A DNA stretch of 64,000 nt from Parapedobacter composti (lineage in GTDB: Bacteria; Bacteroidota; Bacteroidia; Sphingobacteriales; Sphingobacteriaceae). Both the position numbers and the translations under genes were made by a program. The first letter of the stretch is position 1. Each line of letters starts with the position of its first letter. Under the pieces are notes generated by a model, which worked only from the letters and a program-made list of their open reading frames with translations, was not told where the DNA came from and did not search any database. Of this stretch, positions 10,801-18,856 are shown in pieces. The stretch lies in NCBI RefSeq assembly GCF_900112315.1, contig NZ_FOLL01000012.1, positions 62,001 to 126,000 on the forward strand, read 5' to 3'.

Positions 10801-11007
10801 AATCACGTTGATACTGAATTTCCCGTCGGCATTGGTTGATGTGCCGGCAGCGGCCTTGTCTTTGATATGAATCGACACATTAGATAATGGATCGCCGGCT
10901 TCATTGACAACCGTACCAGCAACGGTTAACTCTTGGGTTTGCTGCGCGAATGTTGCCATGTGCAATAAGCACAAAGGCAACAAGCACAAAATATGAATGG
11001 TCTTCAT
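7849..11007 (-). CDS. SusC/RagA-family TonB-linked outer membrane transporter
   Basis: About 1052 residues from the chosen ATG at 11007. An ATG 27 bases upstream, inside the preceding gene, would give 1061, but MKTIHILCLL begins a proper signal peptide. In order: signal peptide ending TFAQQ, a carboxypeptidase-regulatory-like beta domain (VAGTVVNEAGDPLSNVSI), a TonB-box-like EVVVVGLGTSQRK, the plug (LLGGRAAGV, LVLIDGLEGD, ILKDASATAVYGVRGANGV) and a large beta-barrel to the C terminus. It imports large ligands across the outer membrane with TonB energy and pairs with the SusD protein just downstream. Confidence 0.96.
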   Translation of the reverse strand: MKTIHILCLLPLCLLHMATFAQQTQELTVAGTVVNEAGDPLSNVSIHIKDKAAAGTSTNADGKFSINVIYGDRLVFTYVGYEPFEHVAVESTTNLTVSLTDKSEALDEVVVVGLGTSQRKISSVGAITTVDVKDLQSPAPSITNLLGGRAAGVISMQTSGEPGRNLAEFWVRGIGTFGANNSALVLIDGLEGDLNTLDPADIESFSILKDASATAVYGVRGANGVVLVTTKRGLVDRIQITARANTTLSRLNRLPQYLRAYDYALLANEASIVRGEAPLYNETELGIIQHGLDPDMYPDVDWQNEILNKNFWRQSYYISGRGGSEVTRYFLSLGGNSETAAYKVDKNSPYSSNVGFNTYNYRINLDINLTESTSIFLGSDGFLSELNQPGVANTDYIWGTQSRLTPVAIPTRYSNGLLPGRGTGDRSSPYVMINRTGKASDQLFKGKATLALNQNLSHVLDGLKFRVQGAYDINSYFKERRWVQPALYEATGRNYDGSLIMMERVQEQSASYDQLTRQYRKFFLESVINYDQQFGEDHRTSALVYYYLSDAKDTKDATNNLEAIPLRYQGVSSRLTYGFRDTYLLDVNFGYTGSENFQPGRQYGFFPSIALGWVPTSYQFMQETAPWLDYFKIRASYGTVGNDRITSIRFPYLTKVDQGSGNVWGVPGIETINETRIGADNLAWERAIKSNLGIEGRLLNNKIEFIVDFFEDQRNGIFQQRVQVPEYVGVISNPFANVGRMKSSGADGNISYTTQVSPDFGFTVRGNFTYSKNVVQNWEQAYMEYPYLEFNGYPHNSIRGFQAIGLFKDEDDIKYSPTQTFGTVMPGDIKYKDINGDGVINDLDKVPLTHSNYPLTMYGFGGEFRYKNLTLGVLFKGTGKTSFFYVGQSMTERVDDDWRRWEGRTRVFTNGMGYMPFFQGTEGNVLTLAADPSNRWIPREYALEHGIDLSLAENPNARFPRLQYGNNSNNSQLSTFWQGDARYLRLQEVTLNYHVNPAFLKRIGISSMDLQFVGNNLYIWDSVKIFDPEQAAWNGRKYPIPSTYSVQVYINL

Positions 11008-11026
11008 TATATATAAGTGGCTTTTA

Positions 11027-12361
11027 TTATTCAATAACTAATTTGCGAATCCGCGCATTGCTCCAGTCAGCGATGTAGATATCGCCTTGCTCATTAACCG
11101 CTACCCCCCAGGGTTGGTTGAATAGCGATTCTACCGGTCCGCCATCTCTGTAGCCTGCAACTCCGGGCTGTCCGGCGACGGTGGTAACGATACCATCGGC
11201 AGACAACATGCGGATACAATGGTTGCCATAGTCAGCAATGAACATGTTTCCATCGTTGTCAAACTTGATGTCTTTCGGCAGATTGAATATAGCCTCTTCA
11301 ACCGGTCCATCCCGGAAGCCGCTACCGCCTGGCGCGTTGATCCGTTTGAATCCGCCCGTTCCGTTCGGGTTACGAAGATCCAAGACCATAATACCCTGCC
11401 GGAATTCAACCGGGGAAGCATTGGAATGCAGCGTTATATAGAGCTCCCAGGGCTTTGCCGGATTAATTGCCTGTCCGTATTGCGATCCATACGGTCCCTG
11501 ATGCACAATAGTTGCTTCGTAGGTGTCGGGGTGTATCTTGGCGACTTTACCGTCCCGGAATCGGGTATAGAGATATCCGTCGTACGGACAGAAGGTAATA
11601 AAGTTGGCATATCTGTCTGCCCATACGATAGAGTTATATTCCGCTTCAGAGAATTGCGCATTGCGCTGGCGGGGATTCCAGGCTTCTCTTGGGTCAAACG
11701 AAAAAAATACTTCTGGAACAGATTCATGAGACGCAGTCAGCACGCCGGTAACGCGGTCCACAGTTAAGCCGTTCGCGAAGAGGACACGCTCGCCGGTGGT
11801 CGCTGCTTCGTAAAGTGCGGTCACGATATTCTGTTGCTCATTGATCCGGGCTACGCCCCATGTGCCACCATCCCGCCAAGACATAAACAGGTTGCCCTCG
11901 GCATCCAGTTCGAGATACTTGCCGTAAACCTGGGCGGTGGCAAGCGTTCCTTCCCGAAAGGCCGTCTGGCCATTGCCTGTAACGGTGGTTACCTGTGCCT
12001 GGGCAGTGTAGGTGAACGTATCTTCGTAAGTGGCGGATTGCTCTCCAATCACGACCTTGATGACTGGATTTTCGCCGGGAAGACGAGGCACGATAGCATA
12101 AATCCGGTTTCCGCTGGAGGAAACCACAGCGGCCCGGGTGTTATTGAAATACACTTCGATTTTGCTGGCATCGCTTCCAAAGTTATCCCCATCTAATAAA
12201 ACCTTGTCTTTTGCTCCTCCCTCACGGGGGGAAAAAGAGGATAGTATAATCGGTTTGTTTGGGTCATGTTCTTTTTGACCGATGTTGCTTTCGTTTTTGC
12301 TGCATCCCAGCGCAAAAAATAAGAAAGCTGAAAAAAATGTTAATAAATAGTAATTTTTCAT
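11027..12361 (-). CDS. IPT/TIG and NHL-repeat lipoprotein, first gene of the Sus-like operon
   Basis: 444 residues with a signal peptide and lipobox (FALGC, Cys 20). An IPT/TIG domain (FSPREGGAKDKVLLDGDNFG) spans about residues 37-120. A beta-propeller of NHL repeats follows; the clearest are near the C terminus (NLPKDIKFDNDGNMFIADYGNHCIRML and NQPWGVAVNEQGDIYIADWSNARIRKL regions). It is probably surface-exposed and ligand-binding. The stop lies 19 bases before the susC ATG. It is the first gene after the 265-bp gap that separates this operon from glpF, so the operon promoter should lie in that gap. No enzyme active site is evident. Confidence 0.85.
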   Translation of the reverse strand: MKNYYLLTFFSAFLFFALGCSKNESNIGQKEHDPNKPIILSSFSPREGGAKDKVLLDGDNFGSDASKIEVYFNNTRAAVVSSSGNRIYAIVPRLPGENPVIKVVIGEQSATYEDTFTYTAQAQVTTVTGNGQTAFREGTLATAQVYGKYLELDAEGNLFMSWRDGGTWGVARINEQQNIVTALYEAATTGERVLFANGLTVDRVTGVLTASHESVPEVFFSFDPREAWNPRQRNAQFSEAEYNSIVWADRYANFITFCPYDGYLYTRFRDGKVAKIHPDTYEATIVHQGPYGSQYGQAINPAKPWELYITLHSNASPVEFRQGIMVLDLRNPNGTGGFKRINAPGGSGFRDGPVEEAIFNLPKDIKFDNDGNMFIADYGNHCIRMLSADGIVTTVAGQPGVAGYRDGGPVESLFNQPWGVAVNEQGDIYIADWSNARIRKLVIE

Positions 12362-12463
12362 TTCATATTTGTTTTCATTTCTTTAGTACTGTTTGTTTGA
12401 GTTGCAATTATCTTATTGTAATGTTTAATATGTGTTAAGTTTGGGTTATCAAAGTTTTTTTGA

Positions 12464-12518
12464 GGAAAAACAATTGACAGCGCAGACGACGTACGATAGC
12501 AGATCTATCCGTCAATTG
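12464..12518 (-). terminator. Nested inverted repeat with T-run between glpF and the Sus-like operon
   Basis: CAATTGAC (12471-12478) and GTCAATTG (12511-12518) are perfect 8-base inverted repeats. Between them lies a second hairpin, GATAG/CTATC (12495-12499 and 12505-12509). Read on the minus strand, the outer stem is followed directly by TTTTT. It could terminate the glp transcript or act as an attenuator in the leader of the Sus-like operon. The long interior weakens the case for a simple intrinsic terminator. Confidence 0.4.
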
Positions 12519-12530
12519 AAGTATTTGATG

Positions 12531-12549
12531 ATTGGTTAATTGGTTAATT
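12531..12549. repeat. Short tandem repeat ATTGGTTA in the glpF/Sus-like gap
   Basis: Two adjacent copies of ATTGGTTA followed by a degenerate third (ATTAGTTTA) lie in the AT-rich gap upstream of the Sus-like operon. Direct repeats here could be a regulator site. The sequence alone does not show which protein, if any, binds. Confidence 0.3.
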
Positions 12550-12626
12550 AGTTTAATGCTATATTAGGCAAATATGATGTTGTGTAAAATTTTTTGAAAT
12601 AAAATTTAATATGATTAAATGTTTTT

Positions 12627-13361
12627 TTATGTGTTCAATAAGAGGTGAAGTAAAGTGGCCAACGTTGCTCCGATGAGTGGCCCAACGACCGGCACCCAAG
12701 CGTAAGATCCGTTGAAACCTGCCTTATTCTTAAAGGGTAGCAACGAATGTACAATGCGCGGTCCCAGATCGCGGGCCGGATTAATCGCATAGCCGGTAGT
12801 GCCGCCCAATGATAGTCCGATGACCCAAACGAGGAAGGCGACCGGAAGCGCTCCCAGCGAACCCAGGCCAATCGGTATTGCCCGTTCGTCTGTCAGCTCG
12901 GCATCTGTGAAATAAAAGATGGTTAAAATCAATACAAAGGTGCCGATGACTTCACTGATAAGATTTACTGGAAGGTTCCGGATGGCAGGACTGGTGCAGA
13001 AGACCGCCTGTTTGGTCCCCGGATCATCGGTTACCCGGAAATGATCTTGATACACCAGCCATACAAGGAATGCCCCGGCCATGGCGCCGATAAATTGCCC
13101 AGCAATATAAACAAGTGCATCCGAGCCATCGATATTGCCGGCGATGAACATAGCGAGTGTAACCGCGGGGTTAAGATGGGCTCCGCTGTAGGGGCCGGCG
13201 ATAACTACGCCGACGAATACGGCCAAAGCCCATGCGGTGGTGATGACTATCCAACCACCGTTGTGTCCCTTGGTGCCGTTAAGTATGACATTGGCTACTA
13301 CGCCGCCGCCCAGCAGGATGAGGGCGCCTGTACCGATGATTTCTGCTATAAATGGAGTCAT
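12627..13361 (-). CDS. glpF: Glycerol uptake facilitator (MIP/aquaporin family)
   Basis: 244 residues from the ATG at 13361. A longer reading would add 14 charged residues before the first membrane helix and is unlikely. It is a six-helix channel with two half-helix motifs: NPA near residues 64-66 and NPARD near 194-198. The Asp after NPAR is typical of glycerol-conducting members rather than water-only aquaporins. It lets glycerol cross the inner membrane by facilitated diffusion. It follows glpK by about 45 bases on the same strand, so glpD-glpK-glpF form one operon. Confidence 0.92.
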   Translation of the reverse strand: MTPFIAEIIGTGALILLGGGVVANVILNGTKGHNGGWIVITTAWALAVFVGVVIAGPYSGAHLNPAVTLAMFIAGNIDGSDALVYIAGQFIGAMAGAFLVWLVYQDHFRVTDDPGTKQAVFCTSPAIRNLPVNLISEVIGTFVLILTIFYFTDAELTDERAIPIGLGSLGALPVAFLVWVIGLSLGGTTGYAINPARDLGPRIVHSLLPFKNKAGFNGSYAWVPVVGPLIGATLATLLHLLLNT

Positions 13362-13406
13362 AATTGGTTTTGTTGGGTTTGGTGTCCGGTGAGTGCGGGT
13401 CACCGA

Positions 13407-14891
13407 TTACTTAAACGTTTTCGCTGTTTCGACGGCGCGGTGCCACCTGGCGATAGCCGATGTGGCATCGTAAGTTGTATCGGGAGTGAATGTCTGGTTA
13501 ATTTGCCACTGGTTTTGGATGTCGTCTACACTTTGCCAGAGGCCTACCGCCAGGCCTGCCAGGTATGCGGCGCCGATGGCAGTGGTTTCCGTGATTTGCG
13601 GTCTGACCACCCGCGCCTGCAGTATGTCGGCCTGAAGCTGCAGCAGGAGGTTGTTTGCCGTGGCTCCGCCATCCACCCGCAACTCCTTGATGCTGGCGCC
13701 CGCATCGGCTTCCATGGCGCGGAGGATGTCTACCGTCTGGAATGCGATGCCTTCCAGCGCTGCCCGTGCAATGTGGGCGGCGGTGCTGCCCCGGGTGAGT
13801 CCGACGATGGTTCCGCGGGCGTAGGGATCCCAATGGGGAGCACCCAATCCGGCGAATGCCGGTACGAGGTATACGCCATCGGTATCGCTTACGCTCCGGG
13901 CAAGGGGTTCCACATCGGCTGAATTGCGGATGATGCCCAGTCCGTCCCGAAGCCACTGGACAATGGCGCCACCAATGAATATACTGCCCTCAAGGGCGTA
14001 GCTTACCTGTTCTCCCAGTTGCCATGCGATGGTGGTAACCAGGTTGTTTTCGGACAGTACGGGTTTATCGCCGATGTTCATCAGCATGAAACAGCCTGTG
14101 CCATATGTGTTTTTAACCATGCCTGTTTTGGTGCACAGTTGCCCGAACAGGGCAGCTTGCTGGTCGCCTGCAATGCCTGCAATGGGTATTTTGGCGGCGA
14201 GAATGTTTGCGGCCGTCTCGCCGTATACTTCCGATGAGCTCCGCACTTGCGGCAACATGCTTTTCGGGATACCGAAGAGCGACAGTAGTTCGTCATCCCA
14301 TTCCAGCGTGTTGATGTTATACAGCATGGTACGTGATGCATTGGAGACATCGGTAAGGTGCTTTTCGCCACCGGTAAGATTCCATATCAACCACGAATCA
14401 ATGGTTCCGAAGGCCAGCTGCCCGTTTTCCGCCTGCTCCCGCGCACCTTCCACGTTGTTGAGTATCCAGTTAATTTTGCTGGCCGAAAAGTAAGCGTCGA
14501 TCAAGAGTCCTGTTTTTTTCCGGATGGTCTCGCTGTGGCCGTTTTCTTTCAGGGTGTCACAGTATGCTGCTGTGCGCCGGTCTTGCCAGACGATGGCCGG
14601 GCAGATGGGATGCCCGGTGTTTTTGTTCCACACAACGGTGGTTTCCCGTTGGTTGGTAATGCCTATAGCTGCAATGGACGATGCTTTCAGTCCGGCTCTT
14701 GCGACGGCCTCCGTGGCAACGGAAAGCTGGCTCGACCAGATTTCCGTTGCGTCATGCTCAACCCAGCCTGACTGGGGGTAATACTGCTTAAATTCTTTTT
14801 GCGCCAGGGATACGATATTGCCGTCCCTGTCAAAGAGAATCGCCCTTGAACTGGTTGTGCCTTGGTCTAATGCTAATATGTATTGGTTCAT
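13407..14891 (-). CDS. glpK: Glycerol kinase
   Basis: 494 residues from the ATG at 14891 ([11 protein letters not shown]). An upstream in-frame start would add 8 residues and is less likely. FGGY-family motifs are complete: phosphate-binding [34 protein letters not shown], the WQDRRT substrate loop and the C-terminal [13 protein letters not shown]-binding segment. It phosphorylates glycerol to sn-glycerol 3-phosphate with ATP in the cytosol, trapping it. It sits between glpD (44 bases upstream) and glpF. Length matches the family's usual ~500. Confidence 0.96.
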   Translation of the reverse strand: MNQYILALDQGTTSSRAILFDRDGNIVSLAQKEFKQYYPQSGWVEHDATEIWSSQLSVATEAVARAGLKASSIAAIGITNQRETTVVWNKNTGHPICPAIVWQDRRTAAYCDTLKENGHSETIRKKTGLLIDAYFSASKINWILNNVEGAREQAENGQLAFGTIDSWLIWNLTGGEKHLTDVSNASRTMLYNINTLEWDDELLSLFGIPKSMLPQVRSSSEVYGETAANILAAKIPIAGIAGDQQAALFGQLCTKTGMVKNTYGTGCFMLMNIGDKPVLSENNLVTTIAWQLGEQVSYALEGSIFIGGAIVQWLRDGLGIIRNSADVEPLARSVSDTDGVYLVPAFAGLGAPHWDPYARGTIVGLTRGSTAAHIARAALEGIAFQTVDILRAMEADAGASIKELRVDGGATANNLLLQLQADILQARVVRPQITETTAIGAAYLAGLAVGLWQSVDDIQNQWQINQTFTPDTTYDATSAIARWHRAVETAKTFK

Positions 14892-14935
14892 TATATTGGT
14901 TATTTGACAGTCCACTATTTATTACGCCATCATTT

Positions 14936-16531
14936 TTATGTTACACCCATTGCATGCCCGGGCAGGTACTGGCTGGCCAAGGCGTTATACTGTGAGAGTT
15001 GGTTCGCAATCCAAGCTTCGTCTTTGCCCAATTCGGTGGCCATGATGGCTGCCACCGTGACTGCCATCTCTGCAGACTTCGCCGCATCCAGAAACAGTAT
15101 TCTCAGCCGGCGGGCCAGCACGTCTTCCACCGTCCGTGCCATTTCATGCCGTACTGCCCACACCACTTCCGCGGCAATGTGGTCAAGCCCGTCAATCAAT
15201 TTTATACCCAGTTTCGGGTCGGTATCTGCAAGGGCCTGTATGTGATGGGCGTCACTGCCGTACGTCGCCCAATGGCCTTGCAATTCCGTGGCGCCGTGTC
15301 CATGTATCTTAATAGTCTTCGTGTGGCAGGGCTTAGGGACTAACGCCGCCGTTTCGATGGCGCTATCCACGGTGTCTTCAGCCATTTTCCGGTAGGTCGT
15401 CCATTTTCCTCCGGTGATCGTAATCAGGCCGGAACGGTTGACGATCAGTTTATGATCGCGGGAAATTTCTTTGGTAGAGCCACTTTCATTGTCAGCGGGA
15501 GCAGCCAATGGACGCAGTCCGGCAAATATGCTGCGGATATCCGATCGCTTCGGCGGGTTGGACAGGTAGGCCGCTGCCGTATTCAGGATAAAGTCAATTT
15601 CAGTATCAAGGGGGACAGGTTCCAGGCTATGCTGGTCGATGGGGGTGTCTGTGGTGCCCAACAGCAGGTGACCGTGCCACGGCACACCGAATAATACCCG
15701 TCCGTCGCTGGTTTGTGGAATCATCAATGCCTCTTTGTCTCCGAGGAAAGTTCGGTCTACCACGATGTGGGTTCCCTGGCTGGGGCGTACCAGCGGGCGA
15801 TGGTCTCCGGTATCCAGTTTCAGGATATCATCGACAAAGACACCGGTGGCGTTAACGACGGCCTTTGCCCGGATGGTGTGGGTGGTTGCATTTTCCACGT
15901 CGACAAATTGAAGGCCCGCCATTTTCCCGTTTTCGTCCTTAAGCAATGCCGTTACCTTTGTGTAATTGAGCAATGCAGCCCCATAGCCTGCGGCGGTCTG
16001 GGCAAGGTTAACGGCCAGCCGTGCATCGTCGAATTGCCCGTCGAAATAGCGGACGCCACCTTTGAGGTTTCGGGTTTTTACTCCTGGAAGGGCGCGACTG
16101 GTTTCGGCCTTGGTTATAAACGTAGATTTTCCAATACGGTAGCGCCCTGCCATCCAATCGTAAACTTTCAATCCGACGAGGTATTTCCACTTGCTGAACA
16201 GCGAATAACACGGTATAATAAAGGGTTGAGCGTGTGCCAGGTGCGGAGCATTTTTGAAAATGATGCCCCGTTCGCGCAAAGCTTCATAAACCAGTTTGAT
16301 ATCGCCCATGGCGAGATAACGGACACCGCCATGCACCAGCTTGGTACTCCTGCTAGACGTGCCCTTGGCAAAGTCATGCTGCTCCAGCAAAATCGTCTTG
16401 TACCCCCTCGAAGCCGCATCAAGGGCAACCCCCAGTCCGGTAGCACCACCGCCGACGATAGCAATGTCCCATTGCGGGGTGCGTAGTGCTTGATCAAGAG
16501 AAGTATTCCGGTCCAAAAGCGGGGTCTGCAT
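14936..16531 (-). CDS. glpD: Aerobic glycerol-3-phosphate dehydrogenase (FAD)
   Basis: 531 residues. The FAD-binding Rossmann motif (AIVGGGATGLG) lies near residue 25, followed by the family signature around TSSRSTKLVHGG and GVRYL. The C-terminal domain typical of GlpD follows. It oxidises sn-glycerol 3-phosphate to dihydroxyacetone phosphate and passes electrons to quinone at the inner membrane. It is the first gene of the glp operon. A good promoter (16579-16609) lies about 50 bases upstream, in the region shared with the divergent DeoR-type regulator. Confidence 0.95.
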   Translation of the reverse strand: MQTPLLDRNTSLDQALRTPQWDIAIVGGGATGLGVALDAASRGYKTILLEQHDFAKGTSSRSTKLVHGGVRYLAMGDIKLVYEALRERGIIFKNAPHLAHAQPFIIPCYSLFSKWKYLVGLKVYDWMAGRYRIGKSTFITKAETSRALPGVKTRNLKGGVRYFDGQFDDARLAVNLAQTAAGYGAALLNYTKVTALLKDENGKMAGLQFVDVENATTHTIRAKAVVNATGVFVDDILKLDTGDHRPLVRPSQGTHIVVDRTFLGDKEALMIPQTSDGRVLFGVPWHGHLLLGTTDTPIDQHSLEPVPLDTEIDFILNTAAAYLSNPPKRSDIRSIFAGLRPLAAPADNESGSTKEISRDHKLIVNRSGLITITGGKWTTYRKMAEDTVDSAIETAALVPKPCHTKTIKIHGHGATELQGHWATYGSDAHHIQALADTDPKLGIKLIDGLDHIAAEVVWAVRHEMARTVEDVLARRLRILFLDAAKSAEMAVTVAAIMATELGKDEAWIANQLSQYNALASQYLPGHAMGVT

Positions 16532-16578
16532 TGATGCTGGTGTTTTTCGTAACTAATTGAAATATTTCGTGTCGTATG

Positions 16579-16609
16579 CAAAGCTAAATGAAAATATAAA
16601 TAAAACAAA
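16579..16609 (-). promoter_or_regulatory. Bacteroidota-type promoter of the glpDKF operon
   Basis: On the minus strand a -33 TTTG (plus CAAA at 16606-16609) is followed after 19 bases by the -7 box TAGCTTTG (plus CAAAGCTA at 16579-16586). This fits the Bacteroidota consensus TTTG-N17..22-TAnnTTTG and predicts a leader of about 40 bases before glpD. A CGAAAT element at 16611-16616 directly adjoins the -33 box. Confidence 0.65.
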
Positions 16610-16610
16610 A

Positions 16611-16671
16611 CGAAATTTTTAAATTAAAATCGAAATAAAACGAAACAAAAAAATATTTCATTTAGATGAAA
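16611..16671. promoter_or_regulatory. Candidate GlpR/DeoR operator region
   Basis: CGAAAT at 16611 and 16631 and CGAAAC at 16641 recur about every 10-20 bases. They are followed by the perfect 6-base inverted repeat TTTCAT-TTAG-ATGAAA (16656-16671). TTTCG/CGAAA elements resemble known DeoR/GlpR operators. The cluster lies between the glp promoter and the regulator start, as expected for control of both directions. Binding is inference. Confidence 0.45.
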
Positions 16672-16717
16672 GTGAATGCAAATTCTTTATCTTAGTGCAC
16701 ACGCTATAATAAGGACT

Positions 16718-17491
16718 ATGAATAATGTAGAACGCCATCAGTTTATCATGAACCAACTTCAACAGAACGGTGCTGTTAATGTACTGGAGCTGTGCAAGCT
16801 GTTGGAGGTATCTTCGGTGACGATCCGGAAAGATTTGAAATTGCTGGAAGACCGGCAGTTGCTTTTCCGTACGCATGGCGGAGCCACGCTGAACAATCCG
16901 TACACGATTGACCGTACAGTTTTTGAAAAGGAAAAGATACAGGCTGCGGAGAAAGCCGCTATTGCGCGTGAAGCGGCATCATTGATTACGGATAATGATT
17001 CCGTCATTATTGCTTCCGGTACCACCGTGCAAGCGATGGCCCAGGAGATTCAGCCGATAGGGAACTTGACTGTGGTGACATCGGCGTTGAACGTAGCGGT
17101 ACAGTTGATCAAACATCCCAATGTGGAGATTTTGCAGTTGGGTGGTATTCTCCGGAAAAGCTCTACATCGGTAACCGGACGATACGCTGAATCGATTCTG
17201 AACGACTTCTTTTGCAGTAAGCTCTTTCTGGGCGTGGATGGGATTGATTTGGATTTCGGGTTAACGACGACTAACGCTCAGGAAGCCCATCTCAACCGGA
17301 AGATGATGGAGGTTTCGCAGCGGGTTATTGTATTAGCCGACTCCACAAAGTTCGGTCGCCGGGGGTTTGGCCGCATATGCGGGATAGAAGAGGTCGATCA
17401 AATTATTACCGATAACGGCGTTTCGCCGCAAACGGTAAAAGCGTTGGAACGTATGGGCGTGAAGGTGACGATAGCGGGGGAAGAACAATAG
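16718..17491 (+). CDS. DeoR/GlpR-family transcriptional regulator
   Basis: 257 residues from the ATG at 16718, which has AAGGA just upstream. A longer reading from 16676 is less likely because MNNVERHQFI is the usual family N terminus. The N-terminal winged helix-turn-helix has the DeoR signature (VLELCKLLEVSSVTIRKDLKLL, about residues 18-40). The rest is the DeoR effector domain, which binds phosphorylated sugars (GGILRKSSTSVTG, LADSTKFGRRGF). It is divergent from glpDKF, so control of that operon, probably relieved by glycerol 3-phosphate, is likely by position. Confidence 0.85.
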   Translation: MNNVERHQFIMNQLQQNGAVNVLELCKLLEVSSVTIRKDLKLLEDRQLLFRTHGGATLNNPYTIDRTVFEKEKIQAAEKAAIAREAASLITDNDSVIIASGTTVQAMAQEIQPIGNLTVVTSALNVAVQLIKHPNVEILQLGGILRKSSTSVTGRYAESILNDFFCSKLFLGVDGIDLDFGLTTTNAQEAHLNRKMMEVSQRVIVLADSTKFGRRGFGRICGIEEVDQIITDNGVSPQTVKALERMGVKVTIAGEEQ

Positions 17492-17500
17492 CTCGGCCCC

Positions 17501-17534
17501 AAAAAAAAACTGCCCTGCATGAGCGGCAGGGCAG
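17501..17534 (-). terminator. Intrinsic terminator of sucAB
   Basis: CTGCCCTGC (17510-17518) and GCAGGGCAG (17526-17534) form a perfect 9-bp stem with a 7-base loop. On the minus strand it is followed by nine T (A-run at 17501-17509). It lies about 30 bases beyond the sucB stop and just past the end of the converging DeoR-type gene. Confidence 0.88.
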
Positions 17535-17566
17535 CGATAACATTTTATTTCGTAGTAAAAACGAAC

Positions 17567-18823
17567 TTAAACTTCCAGTAGTAACCTGGCGGGATCTTCA
17601 AGTAGTTGTTTTACACGCACGAGGAAGCTCACGGATTCTCGCCCGTCGATAATCCGGTGGTCATAAGACATGGCGATGTACATCATTGGACGTATCACCA
17701 CCTGGCCGTTTTCTGCTACAGGACGTTCAATGATGTTATGCATGCCGAGTATTGCCGACTGGGGGGCATTGATAATCGGTGTTGACATCATGGAACCAAA
17801 TACGCCGCCGTTGGTTATGGTAAATGTTCCGCCCGTCATCTCTTCAATGGTCAGCTTGTTTTCCCTTGCTTTGGTGGCCAATTCCACCACGGCCTTTTCA
17901 ATTTCATGCAGGGATAACGAATCGGCATCCCGGATAACCGGAACGACCAATCCTTTAGGGGCTGAAACCGCAATGGATACATCTACAAAGTCACTATAAA
18001 CTATCTCGTCTCCCTCAATACGTGCGTTTACGGCAGGCCATTCTTTTAAAGCTGTACACACTGCTTTGGTAAAGAATGACATGAAGCCAAGTCCTACGCC
18101 GTGTTTTTCCTTAAATAGCTCCTTATATTTAGCGCGCAGATCCATAATGGGCTTCATGTTTACCTCATTGAAGGTAGTGAGCATGGCGGTTTCATTTTTC
18201 ACGGCAACCAGGCGCCTGGAAATGGTCTTGCGCAGGGACGACATTTTCTCCCGCCGTTCGTTCCGTGAGCCCGGCGTGGTTTTCGGTGCCGCGGTTTTAT
18301 CTGATGCCGGCTTGGCGGTGCTGGCAGGCTGCGCCTTTGGCGCTTCTGCCTTTTCAGCGTCTTCCTTGGTAATGCGCCCGTCTTTGCCTGTACCCTGGAT
18401 GGATGCAGGATCGAGGTTTTTCTCCCTTATTATCTTTGCCGCGGCGGGGGATGCGGTTCCCGTTGCGTAATTGCTGCCCTCGCCGTCTGCATCCGTGGCA
18501 GGCTCGGGCTTACCGGCGGTTTGTGCCTTGTCTTCCTGGGGAGACGCAGGTTTGTCTGCTTGTTTATCCCCGTTTCCGGCGGGTGCAGCGCCTTCTTCTA
18601 TGGTCGCTACCAGTGCTCCGATTGAAAGGGTGTCGCCCTCCTGCGCTACGATCCTAAGGATACCGGCTTTTTCGGCCGGCAATTCAAACGTTGCCTTGTC
18701 CGACTCGAGTTCGGCGATGTTCTCGTCCATTTCCACATAATCGCCGTCTTGTTTCAGCCATTGGGAAAGGGTGACTTCCGTAATGGATTCGCCCACGGTC
18801 GGTACTTTTATTTCTACGCTCAT
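17567..18823 (-). CDS. sucB: Dihydrolipoyllysine succinyltransferase (E2 of 2-oxoglutarate dehydrogenase)
   Basis: 418 residues. The lipoyl domain has its target lysine in ESDKATFEL (K43). A charged and Ala/Pro-rich linker follows, then the E1/E3-binding domain ([15 protein letters not shown], about 128-165). The catalytic domain ends with SYDHRIIDG, in which His 389 and Asp 393 are the expected active-site residues. It transfers succinyl from lipoamide to CoA in the TCA cycle. It lies 33 bases after sucA. The E3 gene (lpd) is not in this window. Confidence 0.95.
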   Translation of the reverse strand: MSVEIKVPTVGESITEVTLSQWLKQDGDYVEMDENIAELESDKATFELPAEKAGILRIVAQEGDTLSIGALVATIEEGAAPAGNGDKQADKPASPQEDKAQTAGKPEPATDADGEGSNYATGTASPAAAKIIREKNLDPASIQGTGKDGRITKEDAEKAEAPKAQPASTAKPASDKTAAPKTTPGSRNERREKMSSLRKTISRRLVAVKNETAMLTTFNEVNMKPIMDLRAKYKELFKEKHGVGLGFMSFFTKAVCTALKEWPAVNARIEGDEIVYSDFVDVSIAVSAPKGLVVPVIRDADSLSLHEIEKAVVELATKARENKLTIEEMTGGTFTITNGGVFGSMMSTPIINAPQSAILGMHNIIERPVAENGQVVIRPMMYIAMSYDHRIIDGRESVSFLVRVKQLLEDPARLLLEV

Positions 18824-18856
18824 ATATGTTTATATTATAATGCTGTTTGCAAATGG

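Noticed and set aside
11007-11034. Longer susC start at 11034
   Set aside because: It would overlap the preceding stop and add residues before a clean signal peptide beginning MKTIHI.
12531-12620. Sigma-type promoter for the Sus-like operon in the AT-rich gap (CATATTTG box, plus 12568-12575)
   Set aside because: One mismatch in the -7 box and no TTG at the right distance, so left out.
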